Shown: in pieces, positions 21,326-34,596 of the stretch
Position numbering within the stretch: position 1 is the first letter of the stretch
Layout of the letters: each line of letters starts with the position of its first letter
Source: Megalonaias nervosa
Lineage: Eukaryota > Mollusca > Bivalvia > Unionida > Unionidae
NCBI GenBank assembly: GCA_016617855.1
Contig: JAECUM010092841.1
Location: 1-64,000, forward strand
Direction of reading: 5' to 3'
DNA: 64,000 nucleotides
Notes under the pieces: generated by a model
What the model saw: the letters and a program-made list of their open reading frames with translations, nothing else
What the model was told of the DNA's origin: nothing
Databases searched by the model: none
Translations under genes and position numbers: made by a program

Positions 21326-22827
21326 ACACGTGCATATTTTATTTTTATCCTCTTTAGATCTGCTACGTTGGAGAAACACTTTAAACTTAAAGCGTATGTT
21401 AACACTTCTCCTAATTGATTCTACTTACTCAGTATTCATGTTTACTTCAATCTGAAGAAGTATCAACAGCACAAAATCATTAATCATTGGGGTTGACATT
21501 TCTGAAACTTTGCCTGAATTGCCTTTGAAATGTTAGATTCGGGGCTATGCTTTTTCTCCATAGGCATGCGCAAAGCTGATTAAGCCCTGTTGAGCGTAAT
21601 AATTCAACATATTAAGACGGATAAAGCGATAAATTACATTAATCATTAGATTTAGAATAATCCATCAACCCTTGTGGCGTAAAGGACGTCACGTGACCTA
21701 TTTACGCACACCCGGGGCCCTTCATTTAAATGTTTTCGGAGTTTTGTAATATGTTCCTGCTGCGTGCCAACAATGTCAGGCCGTCACTTCGGAACTAATA
21801 CTATTTAATATATTATCATCTAAGGTGGGACATAAAGTGACACTTTAATTTTAATATAGGATGGAATTTTAATAGAGTAAAAAACTTTCTGACTTAATGA
21901 ATGAGCGCAGTTGTATACCTGACCACCAAAATATGAAAATTTTATATCATCAGTACTAACTGTAACAACTCGAAAAAGCAGAAAGGCAAATTATGTGTGT
22001 TCTTTTCATTAAATCTAACCAGCCTTTGATCGGCCTACCGTATATGTAGGATCCATCTAGGCCCTGATCTACTGTAGCATAATGCAATGGGTTTTCCGGG
22101 GGTGGGGGAGGATGGGTGCCGAGGCAATAAGAATTCAACGGTAGATCAGGGTAAAAGTTATTTGCATTTTCGTCCGACTTAAGTGCGAATATAACTGGCG
22201 GTTTCCAACATGCAGAACAGAATTTATGTAGAACTCTTTTTTTTTTTGTTGCCAAAAGCACAATATTTTTTATGGGTCACGATTAGCGCTATTTTTCCTT
22301 AATAAATGCATAGTCTATTTGTAACTACTTTGCTTTCGCTTGACAACAAAGGAGAAGTTCAATCATCGTTCGACAACTATCAATGAACCGGTAGTTGCCT
22401 TTACAATCAAATTTATATACCCAAACAAATGATCAAGTAAAACAACATTCGATTTCTCAATGTGTGAAATGAAGCCGCAGAATTTACAATGACTCTAATT
22501 GCTTATATCTCGGAGGTGAAATAAATAGTTCCAAGGATGGTAACAAGGTCCTGGTTACAACCCGTCATTGTCAGCATAAAAGAGTAATAATGACATCCGA
22601 AGTATGCTTTATCGTTCCGTGTAGAACTCTTCGATCTTATTTTCTCCGTTTAGATGTATTTCTAGATAATTACTTGTAACGATCAAGTCTATATTTTTCC
22701 ACATTAATAATACCAGGACACGATTTAAAACCTAAACCATAAAAATTAACATAATGTAAAGCATTGCGTGAGTTCTGCATGTAATTATCACCAATTGACT
22801 TTATAACATTCTTATACCGACTATACT
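21326..22827. other. Unassigned AT-rich sequence
   Basis: No gene or repeat family recognised. G-rich patch at about 22,096-22,110. Confidence 0.55.
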
Positions 22828-23013
22828 CACTTATTATACCAGCTAAACTGCAAACAACACATTTATTGGTCTTCCTTAGCATTATGCGCATGCAGATCAG
22901 GGTCTATAATGTTTGTTCTACTGATTACTCCTATCAAACCGCAAAGAACCAGATCTGCCAGCGCATCATGTTCCGGCAGACATGTGTCTGTGCAGCTTGC
23001 AGTCCTATATACA
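22828..23013. mobile_element. Nested-palindrome MITE, copy 4
   Basis: Contains 'aactgcaaacaac' on the left, 'ttgttctactgattactcct' in the middle and 'gtgtctgtgcagcttgcag' on the right, in the order seen in copies 1 and 2. The inner palindromes are partly decayed, and the second is centred on 'gcgcatcatg'. Confidence 0.8.
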
Positions 23014-24470
23014 CGGTAAGTCACTTGTCACTTAGTTTTTGTTTAAATAGCGAGATAAACGTACTGACATTCCCCGACACGTTGAGCAAGAGATGTATAG
23101 CCAATACGATGACAAAAAAAACCAAAAAAGTAACACCCCCGAACAAGTAAGGCCAGGTCATTGTTTGGGTGCATAACATATTGTAAACAAGCCGATATCT
23201 GTTATGTAATATATTCACAATTACAAATTTTAAACCTGTCTGTCTTTGATTATGTAAATATCTATACGAAAATGTGACAAAGTTCCTCACAGATAAATTC
23301 ATTTTGTGGACTTCGCATGACATGTAATAACTTCTTAATAATTGTATGATTCTTTCAGTAGCAATATTAAATTCCCAAACAGCATGATTTAAAATAGGTA
23401 CGACTAATTATCAAACAGTTCGAGTGTATCCCTTGATATTTATAAATTTATATAAGTTTCTCTTTAACTGAAAGATGGGTTGGTTGGCTTGACCAGCTAT
23501 GCTTGCTACTGCATCATAAAAGGACCTAAATGCACTAAATGCGATCCCGAATTATTTTAAACTCATTAACAATTCATAGTGAGATTGCCGCTTTGAAAAT
23601 ATATGTTTCTACTATTAATTGTACATTTTCTATAAAAATTGCTGTATTGTGTTGATTGCATCAAGTAGCAGTCTTCATGTTTGACATTAATCGTATTAAA
23701 CGTCCAGTCCCATATTGTCAAACTTGTTATATTTCAGGAAATAGAACAACATTGTACGCATATGGTTGTTCAGTATTGTTTCTCTGATCGTTTCAGCAAT
23801 AACAATATTTGTCGAACTAGCCGCTGTCGAAGCCATACTGGATGCATGATGGGCACCATTTTCATTGAAGACCCAAAGGGAGGAGAAACGATAACAAGAT
23901 TTATATAGATGGCAGGCATGGTGGTCATACTGGATGTCAGTAGATCAGCATCATTTTCACCTAGGACGAACTAAATATGAATAGAAGTCTTTTGGTGAAA
24001 ACCCGATGATGATGTGACCATCCATCTAAAGGAGATGTAGCAATAATAAAATGAACAAAATTTTAATGCAAAGCCAACCATAGATTACAAGAAGTCTTCT
24101 GGTGGAATCCCGTTGATGATATAACTTTCCGCTGAGGAGTTGCAATAACATGATGTTCAAGTGAGGTCCAGCTAGATATCAAAACCCCTGTACTACATAG
24201 CCGAAAGCGTTGCTAAACAAAAAAAGCTCCATATTGGTTTCTAAATCGTAATGACATGAGATCTCAAACCAAGACGTATGAACGTAATGTACACATATTT
24301 TTAACGAAATCCTGCTTAACGTCTGTACTACCCTTAAACCCCCTCCACCTCCCAATCTTCTGGCTGCCATGGAGACACCAGCATAAAGTCATACTGTTTT
24401 GTAAGACTCCTTCTTAGCAATTAGGGTATCGCTTTATGCTAGTCAAACTTAAGTGCCGATACTTATTGAT
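23014..24470. other. Unassigned; imperfect direct duplication near 23,970-24,150
   Basis: No gene seen. Two imperfect copies of a segment containing 'gaagtcttttggtgaaaacc' / 'gaagtcttctggtggaatcc', followed by 'gatgatgatgtgacc' / 'gatgatataac', lie about 120 bp apart. Confidence 0.5.
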
Positions 24471-24600
24471 AATAATAATAATAATAATAATGAGGACTTT
24501 ATATAGCGCCTAATCTTTAGAAGCTCTAAGCGCTTTACAACATTTGACAGCACTTAAAAAACATATATAATGATATGATTACAAAAATAAAAACAAACAC
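24471..24600. repeat. (AAT)n plus 'tatatagcgcc' repeat
   Basis: An AAT run at 24,471-24,491 leads directly into 'gaggactttatatagcgcc' and, after a short gap, 'ctctaagcgctttacaa'. The paired 'gcgcc' / 'gcgctt' blocks next to a trinucleotide run look like the end of a short interspersed repeat. Family not assigned. Confidence 0.5.
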
Positions 24601-24799
24601 CACGAAATTAGAAGCAGAAAACATGCTGTAAATATTTAAGGTAAGGATACATTATTAGGTCTTTAAGTCTGTTCTTGCAGTTGAAATAGGTGGGTTTTAA
24701 GAGCGCTCTTGAATGAGATCACTGTGTCTTTGTGTCTAAGTGCAGTGGGCAATTCACGGACAAATGCTTTCACTGGCAAAGATGTGAGGCATCACAGGA

Positions 24800-25016
24800 A
24801 ATCCGTCAGACAATCAAATCTAATGTCTGTCACCTAGCTGACTGCCGCTAAATATCATATACAAATTCATATAGTTAGAACTTCAAGGCAAATGGAGCAA
24901 AATACGTTGCACTCAGATGTACCGCTGAGCGAGACCAGGCCTGGTTTGGTAAAAAGTTAAACCTGTGTCCTTCTGCTTGCGAGTCAAGCACGCTAACCAC
25001 TGAGCTACCGCGTTAC
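24800..25016 (-). mobile_element. tRNA-derived SINE, minus strand
   Basis: On the minus strand the head (from 25,016 down) reads GGTAGCTCAGTGGTTAGCGT, a good Pol III A box, followed by a plausible anticodon region and a decayed B box (CAGGTTTAAC). The body continues to about 24,800. Part of the body (24,822-24,880) matches 32,913-32,970, which supports a dispersed family. The B box is degenerate, so this copy is probably inactive. Confidence 0.7.
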
Positions 25017-25734
25017 AAACTACTGATCACATGATGCTGTTAAGTTCTGCATCACAAAGTGCTAATTCACCCACATGAGTGATATTACCTTTAAATAAAA
25101 GATTTCTACGATAACGTTTTAATTCCAGTTCGTGTTATCTAACAGGGAAAAAAAAATATGTTATGAAAAGCATAAGGAGGGCGATGAAAAACAGGAACCT
25201 ATTAAGTGCTTACCATCTCGACGAATGAATGCAGGGGACTGCATTTAGTTCTGTGTACGCACTTACCTGTTGTTAACTTCCGTTCCATTGTTTCATCACA
25301 CAGTGTTTATCTTCACGTTGTATGTCACCATAAAATCTGAAGAAAAAAAAAATACCAACTAGACTGAATGCATTCTTAATATGAAGTGCAAACCTGGCGT
25401 CATTTCAGAAAAAATATGGGTTTTGAGACACTCAAGTATATTAGTTAAATAACTGTATTTGGACTATACTGTAGAGCAATAAAGATGGCGACTGTCCGTT
25501 TATTCACTTCGATTCCAAATCACCTTAACAATTATTACGTTAATGGGTTTCTAAATAAATGATGCCAAGCTAGTGTTGTTTCAACAAAAGGGTTGTTTAT
25601 GCAATATAGAATGGCGAGGTCCTGGCCAACACACACACTTTATGTACACTTTCCATTTTTGTACGTGCTGTGCAAACGATTGAATAGTTAATATTTATTG
25701 ATAGAATTCTGGATAATAATAATAGTAGTATAAA

Positions 25735-25769
<35 letters not shown>

Positions 25770-25892
25770 ACTCATTTATGGAGGGCATATCGCTTATTAA
25801 ACGAAACTTTCCCATGAGGACCTCCTTGATGAAAGTTACAAAAAGACACTGAAACATGCAAACGTTTTCAGCTTGTTATGTTTGCACTGCAA
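25017..25892. other. Unassigned; (TAG)n microsatellite
   Basis: No gene seen. A TAG repeat occupies 25,724-25,769. Confidence 0.6.
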
Positions 25893-26168
25893 TCTGTGAT
25901 TATAGACAAAAGATGCGTAAAGTCGATGTACTGTGATTATAGATACAAAACTGCGTAAAGTCGATTTACTGTGATTATAAAGACAAAACTGCGTAAAGTC
26001 GATGTACTGTGATTATAGATACAAAGATGCGTAAAGTCGATTTACTGTGATTATAGATACAAAACTGCGTAAAGTCGATGTACTGTGATTATAGATACAA
26101 AGATGCGTCAAGTCGATGTACTGTGATTATAGATACAAAACTGCATAAAGTCGATGTACTAAGATTTA
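25893..26168. repeat. 38-bp minisatellite, ~7 units
   Basis: Tandem units of 37-38 bp each containing 'ctgtgattatagatacaaa' and 'gcgtaaagtcgat'. Units differ by a few bases ('aactgc' or 'agatgc', 'gatgtac' or 'gatttac'). The array is head-to-tail with no unique spacers. Confidence 0.95.
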
Positions 26169-28431
26169 TATTGGCCCTGATCTTTATTCGGAAAAAGTAT
26201 TAGCTATGAGGAGGGTGACCGGTTGCAGTGACGTACTAAGGGTAAACGGTGCCCATGGCGACGACGATGATCCAATGGGCCAGAATATGAGGTCCGAATG
26301 GCCGAAGGCGGATGAGGGTTCTTGGGAGGGGGCTAGTGTCCCCTCCCACCAGCTAAGGGATCTGTGAACTTCCCCCAGCGAGGCCCGGGGCGAAGCCCTA
26401 CCCGCCAACGATTTTCCTCCAATGCCATTTGGGTTTTTTCCTGGCATCTAAATTAAATCATTCACACAAGACAATCAAGCACCGTTTTATGCATGTCTGT
26501 CATTTCCACATTAGGCCTATCGAAGTCAAGACTCATATTACAAATTACATATAACAAAAATACCTTCCAACAAAGACATTTAATTAACATTTTAAATATA
26601 AATACTAAAACTTAACTTTTTAATCAAAACAGAGCTCCAGAACTTCGCTGGTTTAAAACCAAAATAAAATTTAACTCGTATTGTTCTACCAAAAGTACAG
26701 TAAAAAAGTGATACGAAGAATTTTCGCCGAATCCAAGCAACCTTTCACAGCGCATCAGTCATTTTCTTTTTAATAATAAAACCAACACACAAATAAAGTT
26801 AACACGAGAAACAAAATCCTTCAGCAACAATCGCTGTAGCATTTTGAAGTTTGAAGTCGTCGATCGCCACCGAACACAATACACAGGTGGCAACACACAC
26901 ACGATTCAAACCAAATCACATGTAACGAAAATTCAAATGTTGATAATAAAGAAATCGGCTTTATTTGAAATCAACATCTGCAGGCGTTTACAAAAATATA
27001 ACCCACCCATATCTTTTTCCATAAATCTAACTACTAGTGGTTTTCTGACGGATAGACGTCTATTTTAACTGCTTTGTTCTCAGGCGATAGTATTGATCGA
27101 TGTCTGGATCCCTCTCATCTCGCTGTGATGGGAAAGAGGATACGTAGCACGGTGCTTGGTGGGGGGGGGGGAGGGCGCAGGGGTCGCCGATGGATAGAGT
27201 AGCAGTTTGTTCATGAAGCACGTGCTGGTAGCAGAAATGAGTTTTGCAAATTCATGTTATACGGGTGTGTTATGTAATTAACTGAAAGGTAAGGGTTTAA
27301 GAGTAACAAATTTACAGATAAGGGTTCTGCTCTATAATCTGTAGCTTGCTCAGATTTTGATGTGTTAAAGAAAAGGAATTCCCCGATTTTTCTCAGTGGT
27401 AATCCGTCCATTTAAAAATACCTTGTATACCTTTCGTATTGTTGAAAGCGCTTTTTATTCCCTTTGTTGGTATATGATTGATTGGTGGAATCTGAGACGG
27501 AGATTGTATAGCTTGTCCTTACATCAGATGTGCATCTATAGAGAGTCTGCAAGGTCAGCCTGGTCGTTTTTAAGTTTTGGACTTCACATGTAGATAGAAT
27601 AATAAATAGTCGATTAAAATATTTAACAAATGTTTTAAATTAGTTTATTGCATTTCAGAAATTAGTCTTGTTTATCGCTGTTTTAATAACTGATAAAGTT
27701 AGTGTACTTTGGCCTAGTTAAGTAAATTTCTCAAGTACATGGGAATATACATTTCGATCAACTCTCTGCCTTAGGCATTGCCTGTTTCTCTAGAGATGTG
27801 TCAACATTTTCTCCATTGTGCTTGTTTCAAACGCACAAAACTTTACCGTATGCATGTCATTCTTTCAGAAGAACTTCATTACTGTGGAGTGGAATCATAG
27901 CAAATGACAGATTGCAGCAGACAGTTGGGTACCATTTGCTTGCTTCCTAACAACATTGAGGACTACAGGTAGGACATCAGATTGCAAAGTTTAAAGCCAG
28001 AGAAAACTGTTTTCTTCCCAGATGTATTTTGAGACGAAAGAGCCTTGAGACAGCATTTCGTTTATACTTGTAATATAATGTATCTAACTGAAATGCCTTT
28101 CATGAAGTCAAAAGTACCGATATGAAGGTTTTGTTATTGCTGCATCCCGTAAAATGTTACTGGAATTCTATGTGCGAACGAAATCCAGTGTCAAAGATAA
28201 ACATAGTACCATGCTTTTTCTGTGAAGAAGGGCGACAGCTTACAGGTGTCTCTTTTGGAGGTGTATAGGTTTGACATCTTCAGTGTCTTTCATCAGAAGG
28301 GAATCATCGTATTTACCAGTGTAGAGTAGTCAGAAATGAGGCAGACAGAATGAGTGCAAGGGTAAAATAACTAATATAAATCTCAGTTTCCCATTAATGT
28401 GAAATGTAAGCAGTTAATTTGAAAAGTGCGA

Positions 28432-28434
<3 letters not shown>
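26169..28434. other. Unassigned; GC-rich patch 26,215-26,450
   Basis: No gene supported. The GC-rich patch begins 'cagtgacgtactaaggg', like the left end of a hAT-type MITE, but I find no matching right end or target duplication. A G-run occurs at 27,161-27,170. Confidence 0.5.

Positions 28435-28505
<71 letters not shown>
28435..28505. repeat. (TC)n then (AC)n compound microsatellite
   Basis: TC run 28,435-28,475 directly followed by an AC run to 28,505. Confidence 0.97.
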
Positions 28506-28508
<3 letters not shown>

Positions 28509-30284
28509 GCGTTGTTGTTAAAGTTGTAATCATGCCCGAAGCTGATTTTAAACTAATATTTCGAGCGTGCATGTTGTAGTTCATAACTATATAAAACGAT
28601 TGTCTTGCCACCAAAATCACTTGTCCAATTCTGATTGTTTTAGATTTTGGGACCTGTAATGTAGACACAAATTAACATCGAATACGCTTAGTGACGTTGA
28701 GGTTTCTGAAAACGAGACTAGCTTTCCCTCGATTGTAATCTTACACTGTCTTGAAAGGATTGTTTTAGTTTACCATTGTGTCTAATACACTTTTGAGGTA
28801 GAACACATTTTACGCAAGCACAAATAGTCAGATAGTAGCTGGGGCATCTAGAGCACGTACTCTAAACTTAGTTTAACCAAAGCTTCAGTTGATATAGCAG
28901 ATTTTAGTGTCATGTGCCATGTTGACATTTGCTCGGGTTTGTTTACAAATGCGTGGCGAACCATGTACTGGAGATCACCTAACTTATTTACATATTATCT
29001 CATCTGACTTAAGCATACGTGACCCCCTTTATTCGTCTATTTTCTTGACACTGAGTTACCTTTTTGCAACATAGTTTACATTATTCTTCATTAGGAGTTA
29101 CATTTAAATATGCGTTGTTAAGTGTTTTGGGATTTCTTGCGAGGCTCTGCAACTTTAATTTTGACAAGAATTTCCAGTGGAATGGCACGTATTTGAATGC
29201 ATACAAAATTCATATTAAGTTTAGAAGTGCAACACAATCCAGTTCATTTTCTGGACATTTCGCCTTTCAGACTTCGATACATGCAAGCTTTCCAAAACAT
29301 TGAACACATAACTTTCTCCAGTTGTCAGGAGAATTTCCCAATACACCATCTCATTGACTTTAAATTTTCTGGTTGGTTTTCATGCACAAAATATCATTTC
29401 TCCAGAGTGTCTGCCGTTTTCGTTGCTCCCGAGTGATCAATGAGGTTTTACGTTTCATGTAAATTTCATATTTCATACATTTATCGACGACATGCGTTAA
29501 ATACGATGATTGATTACACTCATTTACCCTAGACTAATCTGTGCATTGGGGTTTATTTGGTGATAACAAGTATATACAATTCTCCTCTCTCGTGGTAACG
29601 ACGAAAGTGAAGATTTGCATTATATCGGAATTAATATACACGATTGATTCGAATTTATAAATTATTTAAAACATTAAGGAAAAATGTTTGTCAAAAGCTT
29701 TAGCTATATATAGAAATAACGTTATAGATTTCACTCCCCCCACCTCCACTTTTCATCGCATTTTCTTTATATAAGTTTCCACGCTGAATAAACAAGTTAC
29801 ATGGGAATTTAAGGCCGGGTAAGTCGAAATGTTTCTTTTAGTACGTCAGAGAATTCAATTTTATATTTGTAAGGAAATATATTTAGTAACCTGTAACTGC
29901 ATAATTTTTGGTAGAATTGTACCCTCAAAAGAACATGCAGGTATCTTTTAATGGTGTGCCTGCACAAGATTGTTTTGCCGCATATGAAGAAGTAAAAAGC
30001 ATAAGTAAATTACTTTAACATTGAGACTTGGGTCTGTCAATACACGATTTTAATGTGGTAATTCTTTTACGAAACGTTTCTTCAGGGTAAAAAATATTTA
30101 ATTTTTGGGATTATTTTGAATTATCATTTTCCTAATTTTTATTTTGTTTCTGTTTCCGTGCTTCGCTGGCAGGTGATAACGGATCTTTCGAGATTCGGGG
30201 TTGTGGGTTCAAGACCTGTTTGAAAGGGATTTGTGATACTTCAGTCAAACATTCTGGAAAAGGATCACATTCTCAGTATGTGAT
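28506..30284. other. Unassigned AT-rich sequence
   Basis: No gene recognised. Near 30,175-30,215 'gtgggttcaagacc' resembles a Pol III B box, but no A box was found. Confidence 0.55.
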
Positions 30285-30630
30285 ATGGGGTAAATAATAA
30301 TGGCCGATATGGGAATGTCTTTTTACCAGGTACACTAACGCCTTATATTTAACATTGGATAAATTATAATGGCCGATATGGGAATGTAATTGTACAAGGT
30401 ACATTGAGGCTATATATCTAACGTGGAGTTAGTAATAGTGGCCTGTATGGGAATGCCATGTTACCAGGTACACCGAGGTCATATATCTAACATGGGGTTA
30501 ACGATAACGGCCGACATTGGAATGTCTTTTACCAGGTGCACTGAGGTCATATGTCTAACATGGGGTTAACAATAATGGCCGACATGTGTATGTCATTTTT
30601 CCAGGTACACTGAGGTTATATGTTTAACAG
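30285..30630. repeat. 69-bp tandem array, 5 diverged units
   Basis: 'tggccgatatgggaatgt' and 'accaggtacac...aggtcatatatctaac' recur with spacings of 69, 69, 70 and 67 bp (phase points 30,301, 30,370, 30,439, 30,509, 30,576). The sequence is unrelated to the satellite at 11.5 kb, despite the equal period. Confidence 0.93.
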
Positions 30631-31029
30631 CTGCAAAAACGCAACACAAAAAAGAGACCAATTGTAACAACTCCAGTTACATTTAATTAACATTGTCGGA
30701 TGTAATAGTCACATCGTACTGACACGGGTCATTTGATTGCAAAGGGTTTGCCTATAACGGCTTGTCGATAGTTCTCTGAAACCTCCAAAAGATCAACTTC
30801 CCCTGCCATTTTTCATCAGAAATACCCACCGCGTACTGCTTATTTTAACACGACTATGGAAATCTATGTGTTTCTGCGCATTAAAAAAATCAGTTTACCT
30901 GATGACTCAACGGTCGTTGATCGTTGGAACAAATTGTTGTATAAATTGTATTAATCTTAATTTTGTTTGTTTTGATTAAAAGACTAGTAGCTAGTAACTG
31001 ACATATCACCAAAAATGAATGATATAGTA

Positions 31030-32590
31030 GCAATGTGGTTATGAGTTCAAAAGTTGCTACATGGTTTAAACTCATCAAAAGCTTGTGGTTCTGATGATAC
31101 ACATCCAAAATTACTTAAGGAACTATATTTTGACACAAGTGCTTACATACCTCTTTTAACAATCGGTGGACATTTGCAACATCCTAAAGGATTGGTCTCT
31201 AGCAAATATATGTCCGCTGTTCAAATAAGGCGATGGCCAGTAATTCACTCGCTCATCAGTGTTCTTTGCAAAGTGCTTGAGCATATTGTCTGTTCTAACC
31301 CCATGAATCATTTGGATAACTGTTCTATCACAGCTGATAAAAAATATGCTTTCCAGAAATTACACAGCGGTGAAACAAAAACTGTATTGTGTTATTGATG
31401 ACTAGGCTAAACGTTTAGATAATGGGGACCAGTATATATTTTTGTATTAGACTCTGAAAAACATTTGACATTGTTCACATGACTTCGTAAAATGTACATT
31501 ATTTTTTTTATGGAATTGCATTCAAAATTCTACGCTGGATAGACTCTTTGTATGTTTCTGTGAACAGTGTGTGGTGGTAAATGGTTCATAATCCGGTTGG
31601 TTCAAAGTAGCTTCGGGAGTACCTCATGGCACAATACTTGGACCAGTGATATTTTTCTTTGCAGATGACTGTGTGCATTACAGATCAGTCAAAATCAAGC
31701 AGATACTCATATATTAACAAATGATATTAATAAACTAGGATAGTAGATAATACAAATTGTGCGTGCGATTCCAACCTAAAAGGTAACACAATGCAAATGA
31801 CAAAAATAAAATGCCGTAAAACCAGTATGTCATATTCACTGGAAGGTGCTACTTTAGAAAACCTAAAATAAAGTCAGATATTTAGGGGTCACAATCACTA
31901 ATGATATAAAATATAATCTTCAAAGTCAAGATCTATGCGTCGGAGCAAATCGTGCTTTAGTTCGTTCAAGACGTAACCTTGCTCGCAACATGCTGAAGAA
32001 GTAGCTTATACTGGTTTCGTAAGACTTGCTTTAGAATATGCTTGGACGGTTTGGGACCACCATTCACATGTTTTAGAAAATGAAATTGAAAAATTCCAGA
32101 AGTGAGCAGTCAGGTCAGTATCATCTGATTATAATTACACCCCAAGATGTATGACCTCAGTATTGAATAAGTTGTTTTGGAAATCACTAGAACCGTAGTG
32201 TAGAAACTAGATTCATACTTTTTTTTTTTAATCAAGGTTTAAAAAGCGAAGCAAAAATACCCTGCTACAATTAATCAGACCCAAAGAACCAGTAGAAATC
32301 AAGATGAATGTAATTATCTGATACCATACTCACAAATATCGAGAGATACAAGTTTTACATTTCTCAGAACATCCAAAGATTGGAATTCGTTACCATAAAT
32401 ATTAATCACAACTGCTGAATTCTCAGAAAACCAAATTGAGCACTTTCAAAATTATTACTTACACATTTTTTTTCTTCTAAAATAAATACTTATTGTAAAG
32501 GTTGACACTGAGCGGTGCAAAAATGTCATTATGATGTAGCAATATCAAGATGATGATGAATGAAGTAACAATAATTAAATATATTGACAT
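31030..32590 (+). pseudogene. Non-LTR retrotransposon (LINE) reverse transcriptase, decayed
   Basis: 5'-truncated ORF2 remains of a jockey/CR1-type LINE, which makes cDNA at a nicked target. The open part at 31,054-31,398 shows GLNSSKACGSDDTHPKLLKE, then SVLCKVLEHIVCSNPMNHLD and a TADKKYAFQKLHSGETKT segment, typical of the first RT blocks. Downstream, in shifting frames, come a SGVPHGTILGP-like block (~31,612-31,650) and FADDC at 31,658-31,672. The residues between these two blocks are deleted. The thumb and C-terminal part (for example NRALVRSRRNLARN, LALEYAWTVWDHHS) run to about 32,180. The 3' end with a poly-T/AT-rich tail is near 32,530-32,590. A related copy on the other strand lies at 59.2-61.8 kb. 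Confidence 0.85.
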
Positions 32591-32869
32591 AGCATTCATA
32601 ATGACAGTAAAAAGGTATCAAAATTTGTAAGACATTTTGTTTCAACGCTACACCTAAGACAATTTACAAGAAATATATTTTATTGCAGCTGCATGAAAAA
32701 AATGTGGAAAAATGTAGAGCCCTTAAACAAACGCACGCAGCACAAAATTATGTTTGTTCTGTATGCATTTAATATAAACTCATACCGATAATTAAAACTC
32801 CATCTTTTTAATGAACGTATAGCCCTTATGTCACTCAGATCCACGTCCCGATACCATTGGATGACCACC

Positions 32870-32970
32870 AACCAATGTTATTCCTGACATTCGTCGGACA
32901 TTCCGGCCCTAAGTCTGTCATCTAGGGGAATGCCACTACATATCCCATACAAATTCATTTCGTCATAACC
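32870..32970. repeat. Dispersed repeat shared with the SINE at 24.8 kb
   Basis: 'agtctgtcatctagggga...tgccactacatatc...atacaaattcat' matches 24,822-24,880 with substitutions only. No tRNA-like head is visible next to this copy, so it is a fragment of the SINE body or of another element carrying the same segment. Confidence 0.6.
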
Positions 32971-34325
32971 CATTTCCACCGTTTTTGATGCAATTTTCAC
33001 TATGTACTGAAACATTAACACTAACTCATATGGGGTAATTGTCAACATAAGATACTGTGATTTTATACGACATTCTATTTACTGAGTAAGCAAGGCCATC
33101 TATCTCATGTTCCGGCTAGAGGTTAATTGCGATATCGCAAGTGTTATTCCGTTAATTGGCATGTGACTTAACGATTTAAAAAAAACAACAAACATAATTT
33201 GAGCAAAACTAATTAGAACCAAACATTGCAAAACAAGATGGACAAAACAAGAAAACTACCACCAGAAAATAAGGCTAGAAAAAAGAATGTCTAGACATTC
33301 TTTTCTTGAAAAACAAAACAAAAAAGTTTATAATATGTTCTATCACGGGACGCCGAAATTCATTTAAATTACACGTTAGGTTAAATGTGTGTAAACACAA
33401 AAAGAATTACAGTTACAAATAATATTTTGAATGTCTGAATGGCATAATCTTCCAGAAAGAATCTCCGTTGCGAATGTCTCTCATTTACATTTCTCAGCAC
33501 AAAGACTTGTATACTTTTCGTAAGGATGGCATAATGATAAAAGGAAAAATAATTACCTCTTCGTAGGTGAAACAGCGGCGTACCACTGAGCTCTTCATTA
33601 GATCTGAAAACAGGTTTACGATCTCTTGAAACTAATGAGTTTTTCTTTGGAACACTTAAGTGGACTGTATTGGGTATTTGAATATCAGCAATCTCCTAGA
33701 CGAGATTATATCAGCAGTCCTCGAACTAAATTAATGAGTTTCAGAGCTTACATGTTGTAATAACGAGTTTGGCATTTTTGGGGGGATATCGTTCCCTGTC
33801 CCATTTGGGCTGTAACATTGAGAACATTTATCAGCGTACCTTAAGTCTTGGTAAAACATGTGCACCGCCGATATGCGAAGTGCATTATAAAGGGCTAAAT
33901 CTGCAGGAAGTTTCTAACGGCGAATGGCGAATTACTTCGAACAAGGAATGTATTATATAAAGTACTGAAACGCCAGCTGTTGACTCAGATCCACTGGCTC
34001 AGTGTAAGCTTAATATAGTCCGCTTTAAGATAAAACTGTAACCAACTACCTGTCGTTATAATGACTCACTTTAATGTTTGTGCTTGATGTTTAATGAATA
34101 AATTGGGATTATCAAAGCTCATCTGGTTCACTCTTCTAAATGCGCAGGAATACGGGTAAAAGTGTTCTTGAACGTATCGGGAATTAGTCACAGGTACAGT
34201 GTAAAACAGACTAGTGCATATAAGCCGTGGGAAATACTGTTAGTAGTTACAGGGGCTTGAATGGGGACCTATGAGATGGTATGAGACTTAATGGTTATTA
34301 AACTTTAGTGCTTGGAGTGATATGC
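32971..34325. other. Unassigned AT-rich sequence
   Basis: No gene or repeat family recognised. A short palindromic segment ('aagaatgtctagacattctt') lies at 33,283-33,302. Confidence 0.55.
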
Positions 34326-34596
34326 GGGCCTACCAGTGGCGTCACTAGCGTTGGTGCCACCCAGTGCGGTAACTCATGGTGTCACCCCCATGGACCTCCT
34401 TCCTGCACAAAAATTCAAAAATTTTATAGACAGTCATGTGCGATAACTCATGGTGTCACCCCCATGGACCTCCTTCCTGCACAAAATATAATAATTTTTT
34501 TTTATAGACAGTCATTTTGGTGTCACCCCCTCTGATGGTGTCACCCAGTGTGGTCCGCTACCCCCGCAACCCACTAGTGACGCCACTGGGGCCTAT
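34326..34596. mobile_element. hAT-type MITE with internal tandem duplication and 8-bp TSD
   Basis: The element runs 34,334-34,588 (255 bp) with ends CAGTGGCGTCACTAG and CTAGTGACGCCACTG, a perfect 15-bp terminal inverted repeat. GGGCCTAC precedes it and GGGCCTAT follows it (7 of 8 bases). Inside, a block containing 'taactcatggtgtcaccccc' and 'tcctgcacaaaa...tatagacagtcat' is repeated in tandem with a period of about 70 bp. Confidence 0.92.

Noticed and set aside
24931..25016. Functional tRNA gene on the minus strand
   Set aside because: The A box is good but the B box is degenerate and the acceptor stem does not pair; better read as a SINE head.
25893..26168. Regular repeat array resembling a CRISPR
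   Set aside because: Units are contiguous with no unique spacers, and the sequence is eukaryotic; it is a minisatellite.
26215..26450. Possible hAT-type MITE starting 'cagtgacgtactaaggg'
   Set aside because: No inverted right end and no 8-bp duplication found; at most half an element.
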